DNA from: Planctomycetota bacterium
GTDB lineage: Bacteria > Planctomycetota > UBA1135 > UBA2386
Direction: 5' to 3'
NCBI GenBank assembly: GCA_020848735.1
Contig: JADLHO010000112.1
Span: 35,049-99,048, forward strand
DNA: 64,000 bases
The translations under genes and the position numbers were made by a program. The notes under the pieces were generated by a model, which was not told where the DNA came from, did not search any database, and saw only the letters and a program-made list of their open reading frames with translations. Shown in pieces: positions 27,909-38,248 of the stretch (the stretch's first letter is position 1; each line of letters starts with the position of its first letter).

Positions 27909-30893
27909 GGCGAGATCGATGCGCGTCACCTCGCCCGCACGCACGGCGACGCGCTGGGGTGGACCGGTCGTCGAGTCGTCCCGACCGAGGACCCCTGCGC
28001 GGAGCTCGTACTCGCCGGGCGCGAGGCGATCGATGCGGAAGCTGCCACCCATCGCCGTCTCGCGGCGTTCTTCGCCATCGTCGCGATCGACGCGCTTGAC
28101 GACGATCATCGCGCCGCCGATCGGATCGTCGGCCGGCAGACCCGTCACCTTGCCGCGGATGCTGCCCGCGGGATCGAGGACGACCCAGCCGGCATCGGTC
28201 TCCTTGCCTTCGACGACGACGAGCTTCTCGCTGCGCTTGCTGCTGTGCTTGGGGTGCTCGATGCTCGCGACGTACTCGCCCGGCGGCACCTCCTCGAGCA
28301 AGGCCGCGCCCTCGTCATCCGTGCGCACGCGGCCCGGCCCGCTCTGCATGCTGAGCGACTGCGGTCCCTCGTCCTCGCCGCCGGTCTCCGCGCGCATCAT
28401 GAAGATGCCGACCGCGCGTCGTTCGCCGGCGGGGTTCTCGTCGAGGCGGTTCAGCGTGACCTCGGCGCGTGCGAGCGGGAGCTGGTCCTGCGCGCCGCGC
28501 ACGTGCACGCGGACCGTGCCGCCGGCGATGCGCAGGTCCTTCTGGACCGACGGCGTCTCCGGCAGGATCTCGATGTCCGCGGAGGCCGACACCGGTCGGT
28601 TCGCGCGCTTCCACTCGATGCGCCACTTGCCCGGCGTGAGCTCGTCGAACGCGTAACGGCCCTCCGCGTCGCTGCGGATCGTGCGGCCCCCGAGACCCGG
28701 CATCAGGTTCTCCTCGACACGCGAGAGCCGCAGCTCGGCACCGCGAACCGGCCCGCTCGCGTCCGTCACGATGCCCTCGAGCCTGGTGAGGGTCGGTCGC
28801 ACGAGCACGATCTCCGCCGTCTCACCCGCGCGCACGTCGAGCTCGACGCGAGACGCCACGAGCTCGCCGCCGGACTCGCCCATCACGATGCGCATCCCCC
28901 CGAACTCGGTCGGCTCGGGTGGCAGCTCGAGAGCCGCCGTGTAGTGACCCGCGAGCAGCGGCCCCACTCGCGCGGCTCCGTCGCCCGCCGCGACGCCGCG
29001 ATGCGCGCTCCGATCGTCGCCCTCGGGACCATTCAGCACGAAGCGCGCTCCGGGCACCGGCTTGCCCTCGCGGTCGCGCACGGCGATCTGCACGTGACCC
29101 GCGGGTCGCATCGTGAGGATGACCTCGACGCTGCCGCGCAACGGCACGAGCGTCTCCGCGGCCTTCGCGGGTGCGAGCGCCGCGTGCGTCGCGCGCACCA
29201 CGAGGGCCCCGCCGGGCAGGCCGCCGAGCTTCACGCGACCGTCGGCGCCGGTCGTGCCCTTGCGCAGGGCCTCGCCCTCGTCGATCACGACCGGCGCCCC
29301 CGGTGCGCCGCGGTCGGAGGCTTCCGCCCGCATCGAGATGCGTCGCGCGCGACGACCACCCGGCCCCGCGACCGACGTCGGCTCGGCGTTCTCGCTCCGT
29401 CGCGCCACGGCGACCTCCGCGCCCGCGACCGGTGTGCCCTGGGCATCGACGACGAGCGCGTCGATCGCGGCACCGACCTCCGCCACGAGCTGCACGTGTT
29501 CGACGACCCCGCCCGGCGGCACCTGCACCGTGACCGCTTCGATCGGCAGGTGGCCCGAACCCTCGGCGGTCAGCGTGACGGAACCGGGCCGCACGCCGGC
29601 GATCTCGAACGCACCCTTCTCATCGGTGCGCGAGACGCCGACCGACGGCATCGCGAGGTCTTCGTCCGGACGGACCGCCAGGACCTCGCGTCCCGCAGTG
29701 CTCGCGCGGACCTCGCTGTCGACCAGCGCTGCGCCCTGCGGGTCGCGCAGGACGCCTCGCACCGCGCCGACGCGGGGCAGTTGGACGACGACGTCCGCCC
29801 GACCGACCGCGACGTTGGGCACGGACTCGGTCGCATGTTCGCGACGGCTCACGCGCAGCGTGGCGGACTCGCCTTCGATGCCGGCGAGCACGAAGCTCCC
29901 GTTGGCGGCGGTCTCGACCGACTCGCGTGCGTCGAAGCGCTGCACCTCGATGCCCGTGCCGACCGACGAGCGGCGCATCGCCGTGACCTTGGCGCCGCCG
30001 AGCGGCCGACCGAGATCGTCGTAGACGACGCCCGCGATCGATGCGCCGCGCTTCAGGTCGAAGCGCAGGTCGGGCTCCGGCTGGCCGCGACCCAGATCGA
30101 CGCTGCGCGGCTCCGGCACGAAGCCGACCGCGGTCACGGTCAGGTGCACGGTGCCGGGTTCGAGACCGCGAATCGTGAAGCGACCCTCGCCGTCGACCAC
30201 GGACTCCTCGCCGAACAGCCCGAAGAGCACGACGCCCTCGCCGAGGCGGATCCGCGCCTCGGGCAGCGGCCGACCCGTGTCGTCGAAGACCTGACCGCGC
30301 AGGACGAGCCCATCGACGATCACCAATTCGCCGAGGTCGCGATCGGCGCTCACCGCGTCGACGACATACCGGCGCTTGTCACCCACCTCGAAGAGCGCGC
30401 CGTGTTCGCGCGCGAGCCGGAGCAGACCCCGCGCGCCGTGCTCGACCTCGACCGCGAATCGACCCTCCGCGTCGGTCCGCGTCTGCGGCGGCTGCGGCGC
30501 CGCCGGGCCACGGCCACGCGCCCTCGGCGGAGGGAGCAGCTCGTCGTCGCCGCGCGCCTCGAAGTCGAGCCCGATCCCCACCGCCGGCTTCCCGTGGCCG
30601 AAGATCAGGCGGCCGCTGAGGCGATGACGCCCCGCGCCGGGTGGCGTCTGGGTCGGGACGCTCTCCCTCGCGAGTGCGGCCGCCGCGTTCCGCTCCGGCT
30701 CCGTCGCCTCGCCCGCACCGGCGTCGGCCCTGCGGACCGGCGCCGCGTCACCCGGACCGGCGACGCCGCGGGTATCGCCCGGAACGTCCGGCGGTGTCGG
30801 TCCCTCGTCGCCCTTGCCGAGGAGGATGGCGCCGATGAGCACGGCGACCATGACGAGCAGCGTGATGACGAGGAAGTTGTTGCGACGTGCCAT
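27897..30893 (-). CDS. Large carboxypeptidase regulatory-like repeat protein, membrane-anchored
   Basis: MARRNNFLVITLLVMVAVLIGAILLGKGDEG anchor; repeats such as GQVFDDTGRPLPEARIRLGEG, GVVYDDLGRPLGGAKVTAMRR, VVDAQGTPVAGAEVAVARR. Confidence 0.78.
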   Translation of the reverse strand: MARRNNFLVITLLVMVAVLIGAILLGKGDEGPTPPDVPGDTRGVAGPGDAAPVRRADAGAGEATEPERNAAAALARESVPTQTPPGAGRHRLSGRLIFGHGKPAVGIGLDFEARGDDELLPPPRARGRGPAAPQPPQTRTDAEGRFAVEVEHGARGLLRLAREHGALFEVGDKRRYVVDAVSADRDLGELVIVDGLVLRGQVFDDTGRPLPEARIRLGEGVVLFGLFGEESVVDGEGRFTIRGLEPGTVHLTVTAVGFVPEPRSVDLGRGQPEPDLRFDLKRGASIAGVVYDDLGRPLGGAKVTAMRRSSVGTGIEVQRFDARESVETAANGSFVLAGIEGESATLRVSRREHATESVPNVAVGRADVVVQLPRVGAVRGVLRDPQGAALVDSEVRASTAGREVLAVRPDEDLAMPSVGVSRTDEKGAFEIAGVRPGSVTLTAEGSGHLPIEAVTVQVPPGGVVEHVQLVAEVGAAIDALVVDAQGTPVAGAEVAVARRSENAEPTSVAGPGGRRARRISMRAEASDRGAPGAPVVIDEGEALRKGTTGADGRVKLGGLPGGALVVRATHAALAPAKAAETLVPLRGSVEVILTMRPAGHVQIAVRDREGKPVPGARFVLNGPEGDDRSAHRGVAAGDGAARVGPLLAGHYTAALELPPEPTEFGGMRIVMGESGGELVASRVELDVRAGETAEIVLVRPTLTRLEGIVTDASGPVRGAELRLSRVEENLMPGLGGRTIRSDAEGRYAFDELTPGKWRIEWKRANRPVSASADIEILPETPSVQKDLRIAGGTVRVHVRGAQDQLPLARAEVTLNRLDENPAGERRAVGIFMMRAETGGEDEGPQSLSMQSGPGRVRTDDEGAALLEEVPPGEYVASIEHPKHSSKRSEKLVVVEGKETDAGWVVLDPAGSIRGKVTGLPADDPIGGAMIVVKRVDRDDGEERRETAMGGSFRIDRLAPGEYELRAGVLGRDDSTTGPPQRVAVRAGEVTRIDLAVGS

Positions 30894-31085
30894 CGGACAG
30901 GAGTCACGAGCGTGGTCGGACTCCCGCGGACGGAGGCCGGACCTGGAGAGCCACGACGGAGTGAAGGTCGCGCCGACCTCCCCACGCGCGGCGACGGGCG
31001 AGGGCGGCGCAGGACGCGAGATGCTAAGGGAAACTCCGGAGCGTCCCGCGGCTCCGCGGTCCGGCGGCCCTTAGGATCCGGCACC

Positions 31086-32495
31086 ATGCCGAGCCTCGCC
31101 TTCCACCGGCAACGTCGCGCGGAGTTCCTCCGCGCCATCGACGGTCCGGTCGTGCTCTTCGCCGGCGGCCACCGGTCGCGCAACTATCCGGCGAACTCCT
31201 ATCCGTTCCGAGCCGACAGCAGCTTCCTGTACTTCTTCGACCGGCCGGAACCCGACGCCGCGGCGTTCTTCGACCCGGCGGACGGCAGCGTGCGGCTCTT
31301 CCTGCACGAGCGGACGACCGCGGACGCCCTCTGGCACGGCGCCTCGTCGAGCTTCGCCGCGGAGACCGCTCGCCAAGGGGTCGCCGAGGTGCTTCCGGTC
31401 GAGTGCCTGGAGACGGAGGTCCGTCGCCTCGCGAAGGGTCGCAACGTGCGCAGCCTCGCGGTGGCCGACCACCGGACGACGGAGCGCGCCCGCCGGCTCA
31501 CGGGCGAGGCACTCGATTTCGACTCCGCCGCCGGGCCCGGCGATCCGCAGGTCTGCGACGCGATCTTCGCGCTGCGCAAGGCGAAGCAGGGCGAGGAGCT
31601 CGACGAGATCCGCAAGGCCGCGGCGATCACCCGGGAAGCGCATCTGGGCGCAATGCGGCACACGCGCGAGGGTGGCAACGAGCAGGAGCTCGTCGGTGTC
31701 GTCGAGGGCACGTTCGCGCATCACGGGGCGGTCACGGCCTATTCCACGATCCTCTCGGTGCGCGGCGAGGTCCTGCACAACAACCACCACGGCAATACCC
31801 TGCGGCGCGGCGACCTGGTGCTGCTCGACGCCGGCGCGGAGCTGGCGAGCGGGTATTGCGCCGACGTCACGCGCACCTGGCCCGTGACCGGACGCTTCTC
31901 TCCCGAACAGGCCGAGGTCTACGACATCGTCCTCCGCGCCGAACTCGCGGCGATCGCCGCGGTCGCGCCGGGCGTGCGGTACCGCGAAGTCCATCTCGCG
32001 GCAGCCCGCGTGATCACCGACGGCCTGGTCCAGATCGGACTCCTGCACGGTGACGTCGATGCCCTGACCGAGGCCGGTGCCCATGCCGTCTTCTTCCCCC
32101 ATGGCGTCGGCCACCAGCTCGGTCTCGACGTCCACGACATGGAGGGTTTCGGCGATCGCGTGCATTACCAGGCCGGTCGCAGGCGGAGCGAGCAGTTCGG
32201 CACCTGCTACCTGCGCATGGACCGCGACCTCGAGGTCGGCCTCGTGTTCACGATCGAGCCCGGCATCTACTTCGTGCCGGCGATCCTCGCCGATCCCGGG
32301 CTGCGGGCCCGCTTCGGGAATGCCGTGGATTGGGCGCGGGCCGAACGCTTCACGAAGGCGAACGACGGCCGCGGCTTCGGCGGGATCCGCATCGAAGACG
32401 ACGTGCTCTGCACGCCGCGGGGTGCCGAGATCCTGACCGCCGCCATCCCGAAGGAACGCGCCGCGGTCGAGGCTGCGGTGGGCGCCGCGCGATGA
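31086..32495 (+). CDS. pepP: Xaa-Pro aminopeptidase (M24B, aminopeptidase P-like)
   Basis: N-terminal FHRQRRAEFLRAI; M24 metal ligands: LVLLDAGAELASGYCADVTRTWPVTGRF, FPHGVGHQLGLDVHD, FTIEPGIYF, GIRIEDDVL. Confidence 0.9.
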   Translation: MPSLAFHRQRRAEFLRAIDGPVVLFAGGHRSRNYPANSYPFRADSSFLYFFDRPEPDAAAFFDPADGSVRLFLHERTTADALWHGASSSFAAETARQGVAEVLPVECLETEVRRLAKGRNVRSLAVADHRTTERARRLTGEALDFDSAAGPGDPQVCDAIFALRKAKQGEELDEIRKAAAITREAHLGAMRHTREGGNEQELVGVVEGTFAHHGAVTAYSTILSVRGEVLHNNHHGNTLRRGDLVLLDAGAELASGYCADVTRTWPVTGRFSPEQAEVYDIVLRAELAAIAAVAPGVRYREVHLAAARVITDGLVQIGLLHGDVDALTEAGAHAVFFPHGVGHQLGLDVHDMEGFGDRVHYQAGRRRSEQFGTCYLRMDRDLEVGLVFTIEPGIYFVPAILADPGLRARFGNAVDWARAERFTKANDGRGFGGIRIEDDVLCTPRGAEILTAAIPKERAAVEAAVGAAR

Positions 32496-33112
32496 CCCGC
32501 GTCGGCGCGGACGGTCGCCGCCGCTGCGATTGGGCCGGCGACGACCCGCTCTACGTGGCCTATCACGACGAGGAATGGGGCGTCCCGGTCCACGACGACC
32601 ACCGCCTCTTCGAGATGCTCGTCCTCGAGGGTGCGCAGGCCGGATTGAGCTGGATCACGATCCTGCGCAAGCGGGCGCGCTACCGCGAGGTCTATGCCGG
32701 CTTCGACCCGGCGAAGGTCGCGCGCTTCAATACGGCCCGCAATGCGAAGCTGCTCGAGGACCCGGGGATCGTCCGCAATCGGCTGAAGGTCGCCGCGGCC
32801 GTCGACAATGCGCGCGCCTTCCTCCGCGTGCAGGAGGAACATGGGTCCTTCGACCGCTGGCTCTGGGACTTCGTCGATGGCGAGCCGATCGTGAACCGCC
32901 CGCGCAGCGTGGCCGAGCTCCCCGCGCGGACGCCGCTCAGCGATCGCATCGGCAAGGCGTTGAAGCAGCGCGGCTTCCGCTTCGTCGGCTCGACGATCGT
33001 CCAGGCCTTCCTGCAGGCCGTCGGCGTCGTCGACGACCATCTGGCCGACTGCCACGTCGCGCAGAGCACTCGCGACCGGACCCCCGCGCGCCGCGGGGCA
33101 ACACCACGATGA
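32492..33112 (+). CDS. tag: DNA-3-methyladenine glycosylase I
   Basis: RCDWAGDDPLYVAYHDEEWGVPVHDDHRLFEMLVLEGAQAGLSWITILRKR is diagnostic. ATGA overlap with pepP. Confidence 0.95.
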   Translation: MTRVGADGRRRCDWAGDDPLYVAYHDEEWGVPVHDDHRLFEMLVLEGAQAGLSWITILRKRARYREVYAGFDPAKVARFNTARNAKLLEDPGIVRNRLKVAAAVDNARAFLRVQEEHGSFDRWLWDFVDGEPIVNRPRSVAELPARTPLSDRIGKALKQRGFRFVGSTIVQAFLQAVGVVDDHLADCHVAQSTRDRTPARRGATPR

Positions 33113-33549
33113 ACACGTCTGCCGTCTTCGGGAGTCTCATCGGCTTCCTCGGCTGGGTCCTCGCCCTCACGGTCCTGCTGGCGACGAATGCCGACTTCGC
33201 GACGGTGCTCGCCGTCGTCCCGCCCTGCCTCTTCGCCTCGCTCGGACTCTGGGGGCTCCTGATCCTCGTCGTCGATGCGACGCGACGTCGTCACGGGCCG
33301 GCCAGTCGCGAGGCGGGGCTCGCGTTGGCGGGCGGGATCCTGTTCTCCATCGGCATCCTGCTCGTGCTCGTCGACGCGCTGGTGCTGCCGAGGCTGCAGG
33401 CGAATCCGGAGTCCCTCGAGATGCTGCGGCGACTCGGCGCCGCGACCTCGGTGGCGCCGTGGGTTCGCACGCTCCTGCTCGCCGCCGGCGGCACCCTGCT
33501 CGGGGTCCTCGCCCTGCGCGGCCGTCACGCCGTTCCGGCCGAACGGTGA
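33109..33549 (+). CDS. Small integral membrane protein, unknown function
   Basis: Four hydrophobic segments; ATGA overlap with tag. Confidence 0.7.
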   Translation: MNTSAVFGSLIGFLGWVLALTVLLATNADFATVLAVVPPCLFASLGLWGLLILVVDATRRRHGPASREAGLALAGGILFSIGILLVLVDALVLPRLQANPESLEMLRRLGAATSVAPWVRTLLLAAGGTLLGVLALRGRHAVPAER

Positions 33550-33578
33550 GGTCGGCGCGCGGCGCTATGCTCGCCGCG

Positions 33579-35102
33579 ATGCCGCGCTCCCTCTCGATCC
33601 TCCTCCTGGCGATGGTCTGCCTCGCACGACCCGCCGCCGCCACCTGGTCGATCATCCTGATCGACACCCGCACGGGTGAGATCGCCGTCGCCTCGGCGAC
33701 CTGCGTCGCCGGCCTCGACCTCACGATCTATGTGCCGGTGATCCTCCTCGGCAAGGGGGCGGCGTGCGCGCAGAGCTCGATCGATGCGAGCGGTGCCAAT
33801 CGCCTCCTCATCCGCGATCAGCTCGCGCTCGGCACCTCGCCGACGCAGATCCTCGCGATGCTCGCCGCAGCCGACGGCAGCCATCAGACGCGGCAATACG
33901 GGATCGTGGACGTGCGCGGGCGCGCGGTCGGGTTCACGGGCACCTCGACCGGCACCTTCGCGAGCGATCGCGTGGGGCGGGCCGGCGACATCGTGTATGC
34001 GATCCAGGGCAACGTGCTGACCGGTGGCACCGTCCTCGCCGCCGCCGAGATCGCGCTCTATGCGACGCCGGGCGACCTCGCCGACAAGCTGATGGCCATG
34101 ATGGAGGCGGCCCGACTGCAGGGCGGCGACGGACGCTGCTCGTGTGCGGAACTCGATCCGACCGGCTGCGGCGCGCCCCCGCCGAGCTTCACCAAGTCGG
34201 CGCACATCGGATTCATGATCGTCGCACGACCCGGGGACACGGACGGCACCTGCAATGCGCAGTTCGGCTGCGCGCGCGGCAGCTATTACCTGCGGCTGAA
34301 CGTCCCCAATCGGGCCGAGACCAGCCCGGATCCGGTGCTGACGCTGCGCGCCAACTTCGACGCCTGGCGTGTCACGCAGCGTGGCCACGCCGATCAGATG
34401 CGATCGACCCTGAGCTTCGATCCGAACAGCCTGCCCTTCGACGGCACGTCCGTCGCCCGCGCCACGCTCGTCCTGCGCGACCGCGAAGGCACGCGCATCC
34501 CCCACGGCGGCGCCGCGGTGACGATCGCGCCGCATCCCACGAGTTCGACCAACGTGTCGATCGGCGCGGTGACCGACAACGGCGACGGCAGCTACTCCTT
34601 CGACGTGCGCGCGGGCACGAACTACGGCCAGGCCGTCTTCGCGGTCGACGTGAACGACGGTCTCGGCGTGCGCCGTCTCAGTCCGCCGCCGGTGCTCGGG
34701 ATCTCCCTCAATCGCCTCTGGGCGGACCGCAGCACGCTGTCCGCCGCCACGGGAGGGCGCGTGCAGTTCGGCATCCAGCCGCAGAGCACGCTCACCGCCA
34801 ATCGCTGGTGGATCCTGCTCGGCTCGATGTCGGGCACCACGCCGGGGGTGCGGATCCCGCCCTTCGTGCTCCTGCCCCTCAATCCCGATCCGTTCTTCGA
34901 GGCCACGGCGGTCGCCGCATTCACCGGTGCGGTGCCCGGCCTCATGGGCCGGACCTCGGCGCTCGGGCTCGCCGGCACCTCCTTGACCTTCCCCCCCGGC
35001 GTCTGGTCGATCCCCGTCGGCACGGACGTCTCGTTCGCCTACACGCTCTTCGACCCGGTGACGTTGGCGAGCAATCCCGTCACGCTCCGCATCCTGCCCT
35101 GA
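33579..35102 (+). CDS. DUF1028 family secreted protein with C-terminal beta-rich extension
   Basis: MPRSLSILLLAMVCLARPAAATWSIILIDTRTGEIAVASATCVAG...GKGAACAQSSIDASGANRLLIRDQLALG matches DUF1028. An ATG at 33567 is an alternative start. Confidence 0.85.
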   Translation: MPRSLSILLLAMVCLARPAAATWSIILIDTRTGEIAVASATCVAGLDLTIYVPVILLGKGAACAQSSIDASGANRLLIRDQLALGTSPTQILAMLAAADGSHQTRQYGIVDVRGRAVGFTGTSTGTFASDRVGRAGDIVYAIQGNVLTGGTVLAAAEIALYATPGDLADKLMAMMEAARLQGGDGRCSCAELDPTGCGAPPPSFTKSAHIGFMIVARPGDTDGTCNAQFGCARGSYYLRLNVPNRAETSPDPVLTLRANFDAWRVTQRGHADQMRSTLSFDPNSLPFDGTSVARATLVLRDREGTRIPHGGAAVTIAPHPTSSTNVSIGAVTDNGDGSYSFDVRAGTNYGQAVFAVDVNDGLGVRRLSPPPVLGISLNRLWADRSTLSAATGGRVQFGIQPQSTLTANRWWILLGSMSGTTPGVRIPPFVLLPLNPDPFFEATAVAAFTGAVPGLMGRTSALGLAGTSLTFPPGVWSIPVGTDVSFAYTLFDPVTLASNPVTLRILP

Positions 35103-35136
35103 GGTCGGTCTCGGGGGGACGCGCGGGACCGGCACG

Positions 35137-36477
35137 ATGACGATCGGCTTCCAGCCGACGGAGTTCGCCCGCGCGGTGCTCGAAGCGCTGCAGCCCGCGC
35201 GGCTCTTCCCCGCGCGCCTCCGCTTCGGTGGCGCCGATTCGATCGTGCCGGTGCACGATGTCCGCGGCGTCACCGTGATCGGGCTCGGCAAGGCGGCGCA
35301 GCCGCAGGTCGCGGCCACGCGCGCGCTGCTGCGCGAGTCCCTCGGGGAAGCGATCGAGCTGCCCCGGAGCCTCGCGATCACGAAGCGCGGGCACGGCACC
35401 GCCAGCCCCGCGTGCGCGCTCCTCGAGGCGAGCCATCCGCTCTGCGACGAGAGTTCGCTCGCCGCGGGTGCAGCGCTCCGGGCACGCGTCGCCGCCACGC
35501 CGGCGGACCATCTGCTCGTCCTCTGTCTGAGCGGAGGCGGCAGCGCCCTCGCCGTGGCGCCGCGCGCGCCTTTCGACCTGCACGTGAAGCGGGCGGTCAA
35601 TGCGGCACTGCTCGAGGGCGGCGCCGACATCGCGACGACGAATCGGCTCCGGCAGGAGATGTCGGCGATCAAGAACGGCGGTCTCCTGCTCGACGTGGGC
35701 GCGCGTCGCGTGCTGACGCTCGTGACGGTCGACGTGCCCTCGGAGGACCTCGCGCTCGTCGCGTCCGGTCCCAGTACCTGGCGGGAACGCGAGGCGGGCG
35801 CGATCGCGAGCGATGCACACCGTTGCCTGCCGCCGCCGCTCGCCGCGCGTTTCGATCAGGCGCTCGCCTCGCCGTCGCGAGAGTTCTGGCAGGCGCGTCT
35901 GCGCGAGGCCGCCGCCCGCACCGAGCACCACCTCCATGCGGTCGGCGATTGGGAAACCCTCTCGTCCGTCGCGCGCGACGCGCTGCGCGCCCAGGGCATC
36001 CATCACGTCGAGGTGATGACGAGGCCGCTCGACGCGAGCCTCGAGTCCGGCACCGCCTCGATCCTCGAGCGCATCGAACGACTCGCCCGCGGCCCGCGCC
36101 CCGCGGCTCTCCTCAGCGGCGGCGAGCTCACCGTCGAGGTGTCGGGCTCCGGACGCGGCGGTCGCAATTCGGCCTTCGTTCTCCACCTCGCCCGCGCGCT
36201 CTTCCACGAGCGCCGCGGAGCGCTCGACGACGCCACGCTGGACCGCGCGCTCGTGCTGTCGCTCGCGACCGACGGCGGAGACGGCAACAGCGATGCCGCG
36301 GGCGGCCACGTCACGCGCGCCGTCGTCGGCGACTCACGAGAGGCGCGAGAGGCGCTCGTCTCCGCACTCGCGCGCAGCGATACCGCGACCTGGCTCGCCC
36401 AGCGTCGCTGCGCGTTCCCGAGCACGCCGAGCGGCACGAACCTGATGGACCTGCGCGTGGTGGTCCTCTGGAGCTGA
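35137..36477 (+). CDS. Glycerate 2-kinase (DUF4147/MOFRL family)
   Basis: VIGLGKAAQPQVAATRALL, LCLSGGGSALAVAPRAPF, NRLRQEMSAIKNGGLLLDVGARRVLTLVTVDVPSEDLALVASGPS, LSGGELTVEVSGSGRGGRNSAFVLHLA. Confidence 0.9.
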   Translation: MTIGFQPTEFARAVLEALQPARLFPARLRFGGADSIVPVHDVRGVTVIGLGKAAQPQVAATRALLRESLGEAIELPRSLAITKRGHGTASPACALLEASHPLCDESSLAAGAALRARVAATPADHLLVLCLSGGGSALAVAPRAPFDLHVKRAVNAALLEGGADIATTNRLRQEMSAIKNGGLLLDVGARRVLTLVTVDVPSEDLALVASGPSTWREREAGAIASDAHRCLPPPLAARFDQALASPSREFWQARLREAAARTEHHLHAVGDWETLSSVARDALRAQGIHHVEVMTRPLDASLESGTASILERIERLARGPRPAALLSGGELTVEVSGSGRGGRNSAFVLHLARALFHERRGALDDATLDRALVLSLATDGGDGNSDAAGGHVTRAVVGDSREAREALVSALARSDTATWLAQRRCAFPSTPSGTNLMDLRVVVLWS

Positions 36478-36505
36478 GCCCCGATCCGGGCCACGCCGGC
36501 CCGCT

Positions 36506-38056
36506 TCAGAGCGTGCCGAAGGTCCAGGTGATGCCGTTGCTCGTGACGAGCTCCAATGCGTTCTGACCGGGCGCGTAGGCATGGGCCTGCAGATGCACCT
36601 GCGCACCGACCAGCACGGTCGACGTGGGGATCGACATCGTGAACGAGCGCGACGTCGCGGTCAGGGCAGCCGTCGGCAGGCCGAGGAACTCCGCGGAGCT
36701 GAGGAGGACGCACCCGGGCATGCCGAGCACGTCGAGCGCGAGCGGCAGCGGAACCGCGCCGAAGGCCTGATCGCTGAGGCCGAGCATGACCCCGACCACC
36801 GTGGACGGGCAGCCGAGGAGGGTCGCTCGCGCGTTCTGCCCGATCACGGGACGCGCGCTCGCGTCGGGCACGAAGGACAGCGCCGGCGAGCCGCAACCCG
36901 CGCCGTATGCGATGGCCGTGCCCGTCACCGCGGGCGGGATCTGGTCGTATGCCGACAGGTACGAGCTCTGGTTCGCGAGGTTCTGGCAGGTGACGGCGAT
37001 GTCGTTCCAGCCGTCGTTGTTCCAATCGCCGATCACCCCCGCCTTGGGATAGACGCCGGCGGGCACGACCTGGCCGGCGCTGAACGTCCCAGGGCCCGAG
37101 CCGAAGTGGATCCGCACGCCACCGAGTCCGACCAGCAATGCGTCCAGGCGACCGTCACCATCGATGTCGCCGAGCTCGGTCGAGAGCGCGAAGCTGCCGG
37201 GCTGGGACTGCGACAGCGTGAAGGAGCCATTGCCGACGCCGTGCCAGACCTCGAGGTTCGCGCCGCAGGTGACGATGTCGTCGCGGCCGTCCCCCTCGAG
37301 GTCGGCGACCGCTCCGGAATTCAACGAGGCCGTGGTCGGGATGCCGCTCGACGCATTGAAGTTGCCGCTGCCCTGCGCGTCGTTCAGCAGCACCATCGCG
37401 CCGCGGCTGTGGATGGCGACGAGGTCGAGGTGCTGATCCGCATTGAAGTGCCCGGCGTAGATGCGGCGCCCCACGAGCCCCCCGGTGTTGGGGACGTAGT
37501 GGAACCGGCCGAACGTGCCATTGCCGTTGCCGTGGAACCAGTCGACCGCGGCACCACCGCCTTCGCTGATCGCCGCCAGGTCGAGGATGCCGTCGCCGTC
37601 GAGGTCGCCGGCGGTGACCCCGACCGGGGGCGTCGCGAGCGTGGAGACCGAGCCCGCGGACGTGAAGCCCCGCTGGTGGTCGTTCAACCAGATGCGCACG
37701 CCGTGCTGAGCCCAGCCGTAGCTCGTCGCCGCGAGGTCGAGCCAACCGTCCTGGTCGAAGTCGCCTGCACAGAGGCCCCAGGCCACGTAGGAGCTCACCT
37801 CGCTCGAGGTGCCGAAGTCCGACTGCCCGTCTCCGAAGAGGATCTCGACCTTGCCCTGGTTGTAGCCCTCCATCGTCGTCGCGATGTCGAGGTTGCCGTC
37901 GCGGTCGAAGTCCGCGCAGACGGACTGCTGGCCGTTCTCCTGCGCCATGCCGAAGTCGACGCGGGCGGCGAAGTTGACGGTCTGTGCGGCTGCGAACCCG
38001 GTGGCGATCGCCAGGGGGAGGGCACAGAGGGAGAACGCGGTGAAGGTCCGGATCAC
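36506..38056 (-). CDS. Secreted FG-GAP/VCBS repeat protein
   Basis: Repeated D-x-D-x-DG blocks: ADFDRDGNLDIATTMEGYN, GDFDQDGWLDLAATSYGW, GDLDGDGILDLAAISEGG, GDIDGDGRLDALLVGLGG. Confidence 0.9.
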   Translation of the reverse strand: MIRTFTAFSLCALPLAIATGFAAAQTVNFAARVDFGMAQENGQQSVCADFDRDGNLDIATTMEGYNQGKVEILFGDGQSDFGTSSEVSSYVAWGLCAGDFDQDGWLDLAATSYGWAQHGVRIWLNDHQRGFTSAGSVSTLATPPVGVTAGDLDGDGILDLAAISEGGGAAVDWFHGNGNGTFGRFHYVPNTGGLVGRRIYAGHFNADQHLDLVAIHSRGAMVLLNDAQGSGNFNASSGIPTTASLNSGAVADLEGDGRDDIVTCGANLEVWHGVGNGSFTLSQSQPGSFALSTELGDIDGDGRLDALLVGLGGVRIHFGSGPGTFSAGQVVPAGVYPKAGVIGDWNNDGWNDIAVTCQNLANQSSYLSAYDQIPPAVTGTAIAYGAGCGSPALSFVPDASARPVIGQNARATLLGCPSTVVGVMLGLSDQAFGAVPLPLALDVLGMPGCVLLSSAEFLGLPTAALTATSRSFTMSIPTSTVLVGAQVHLQAHAYAPGQNALELVTSNGITWTFGTL

Positions 38057-38202
38057 GGGTGGCTGCTCGGCTGGGTGGCACCGCCGGCAACCCGGGGCGC
38101 GCGCGGGGAACGCACCGACACCTGGGAACTTTCCGACAGTTCGAGAACGATACGCCGCGCGATCGGCGCGAGGCCCGTCCCGTTTCCGAGCGCGTCGGTC
38201 AT

Positions 38203-38223
38203 CCGCCGCGGGCGACGCGGCGG
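38203..38223 (-). terminator. Candidate GC hairpin downstream of the minus-strand transporter/hydrolase operon
   Basis: CCGCCGCG-GGCGA-CGCGGCGG, perfect 8-bp stem, 26 nt past the stop at 38249; no U-tract. Confidence 0.35.
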
Positions 38224-38248
38224 CAGCGGCGCTTCCCGGCGCCGGTCC

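Noticed and set aside
27810-31085. N-terminal extension of the 27810-32495 + strand ORF before pepP
   Set aside because: Antisense to the 27897-30893 gene; real start MPSLAFHRQRR at 31086.
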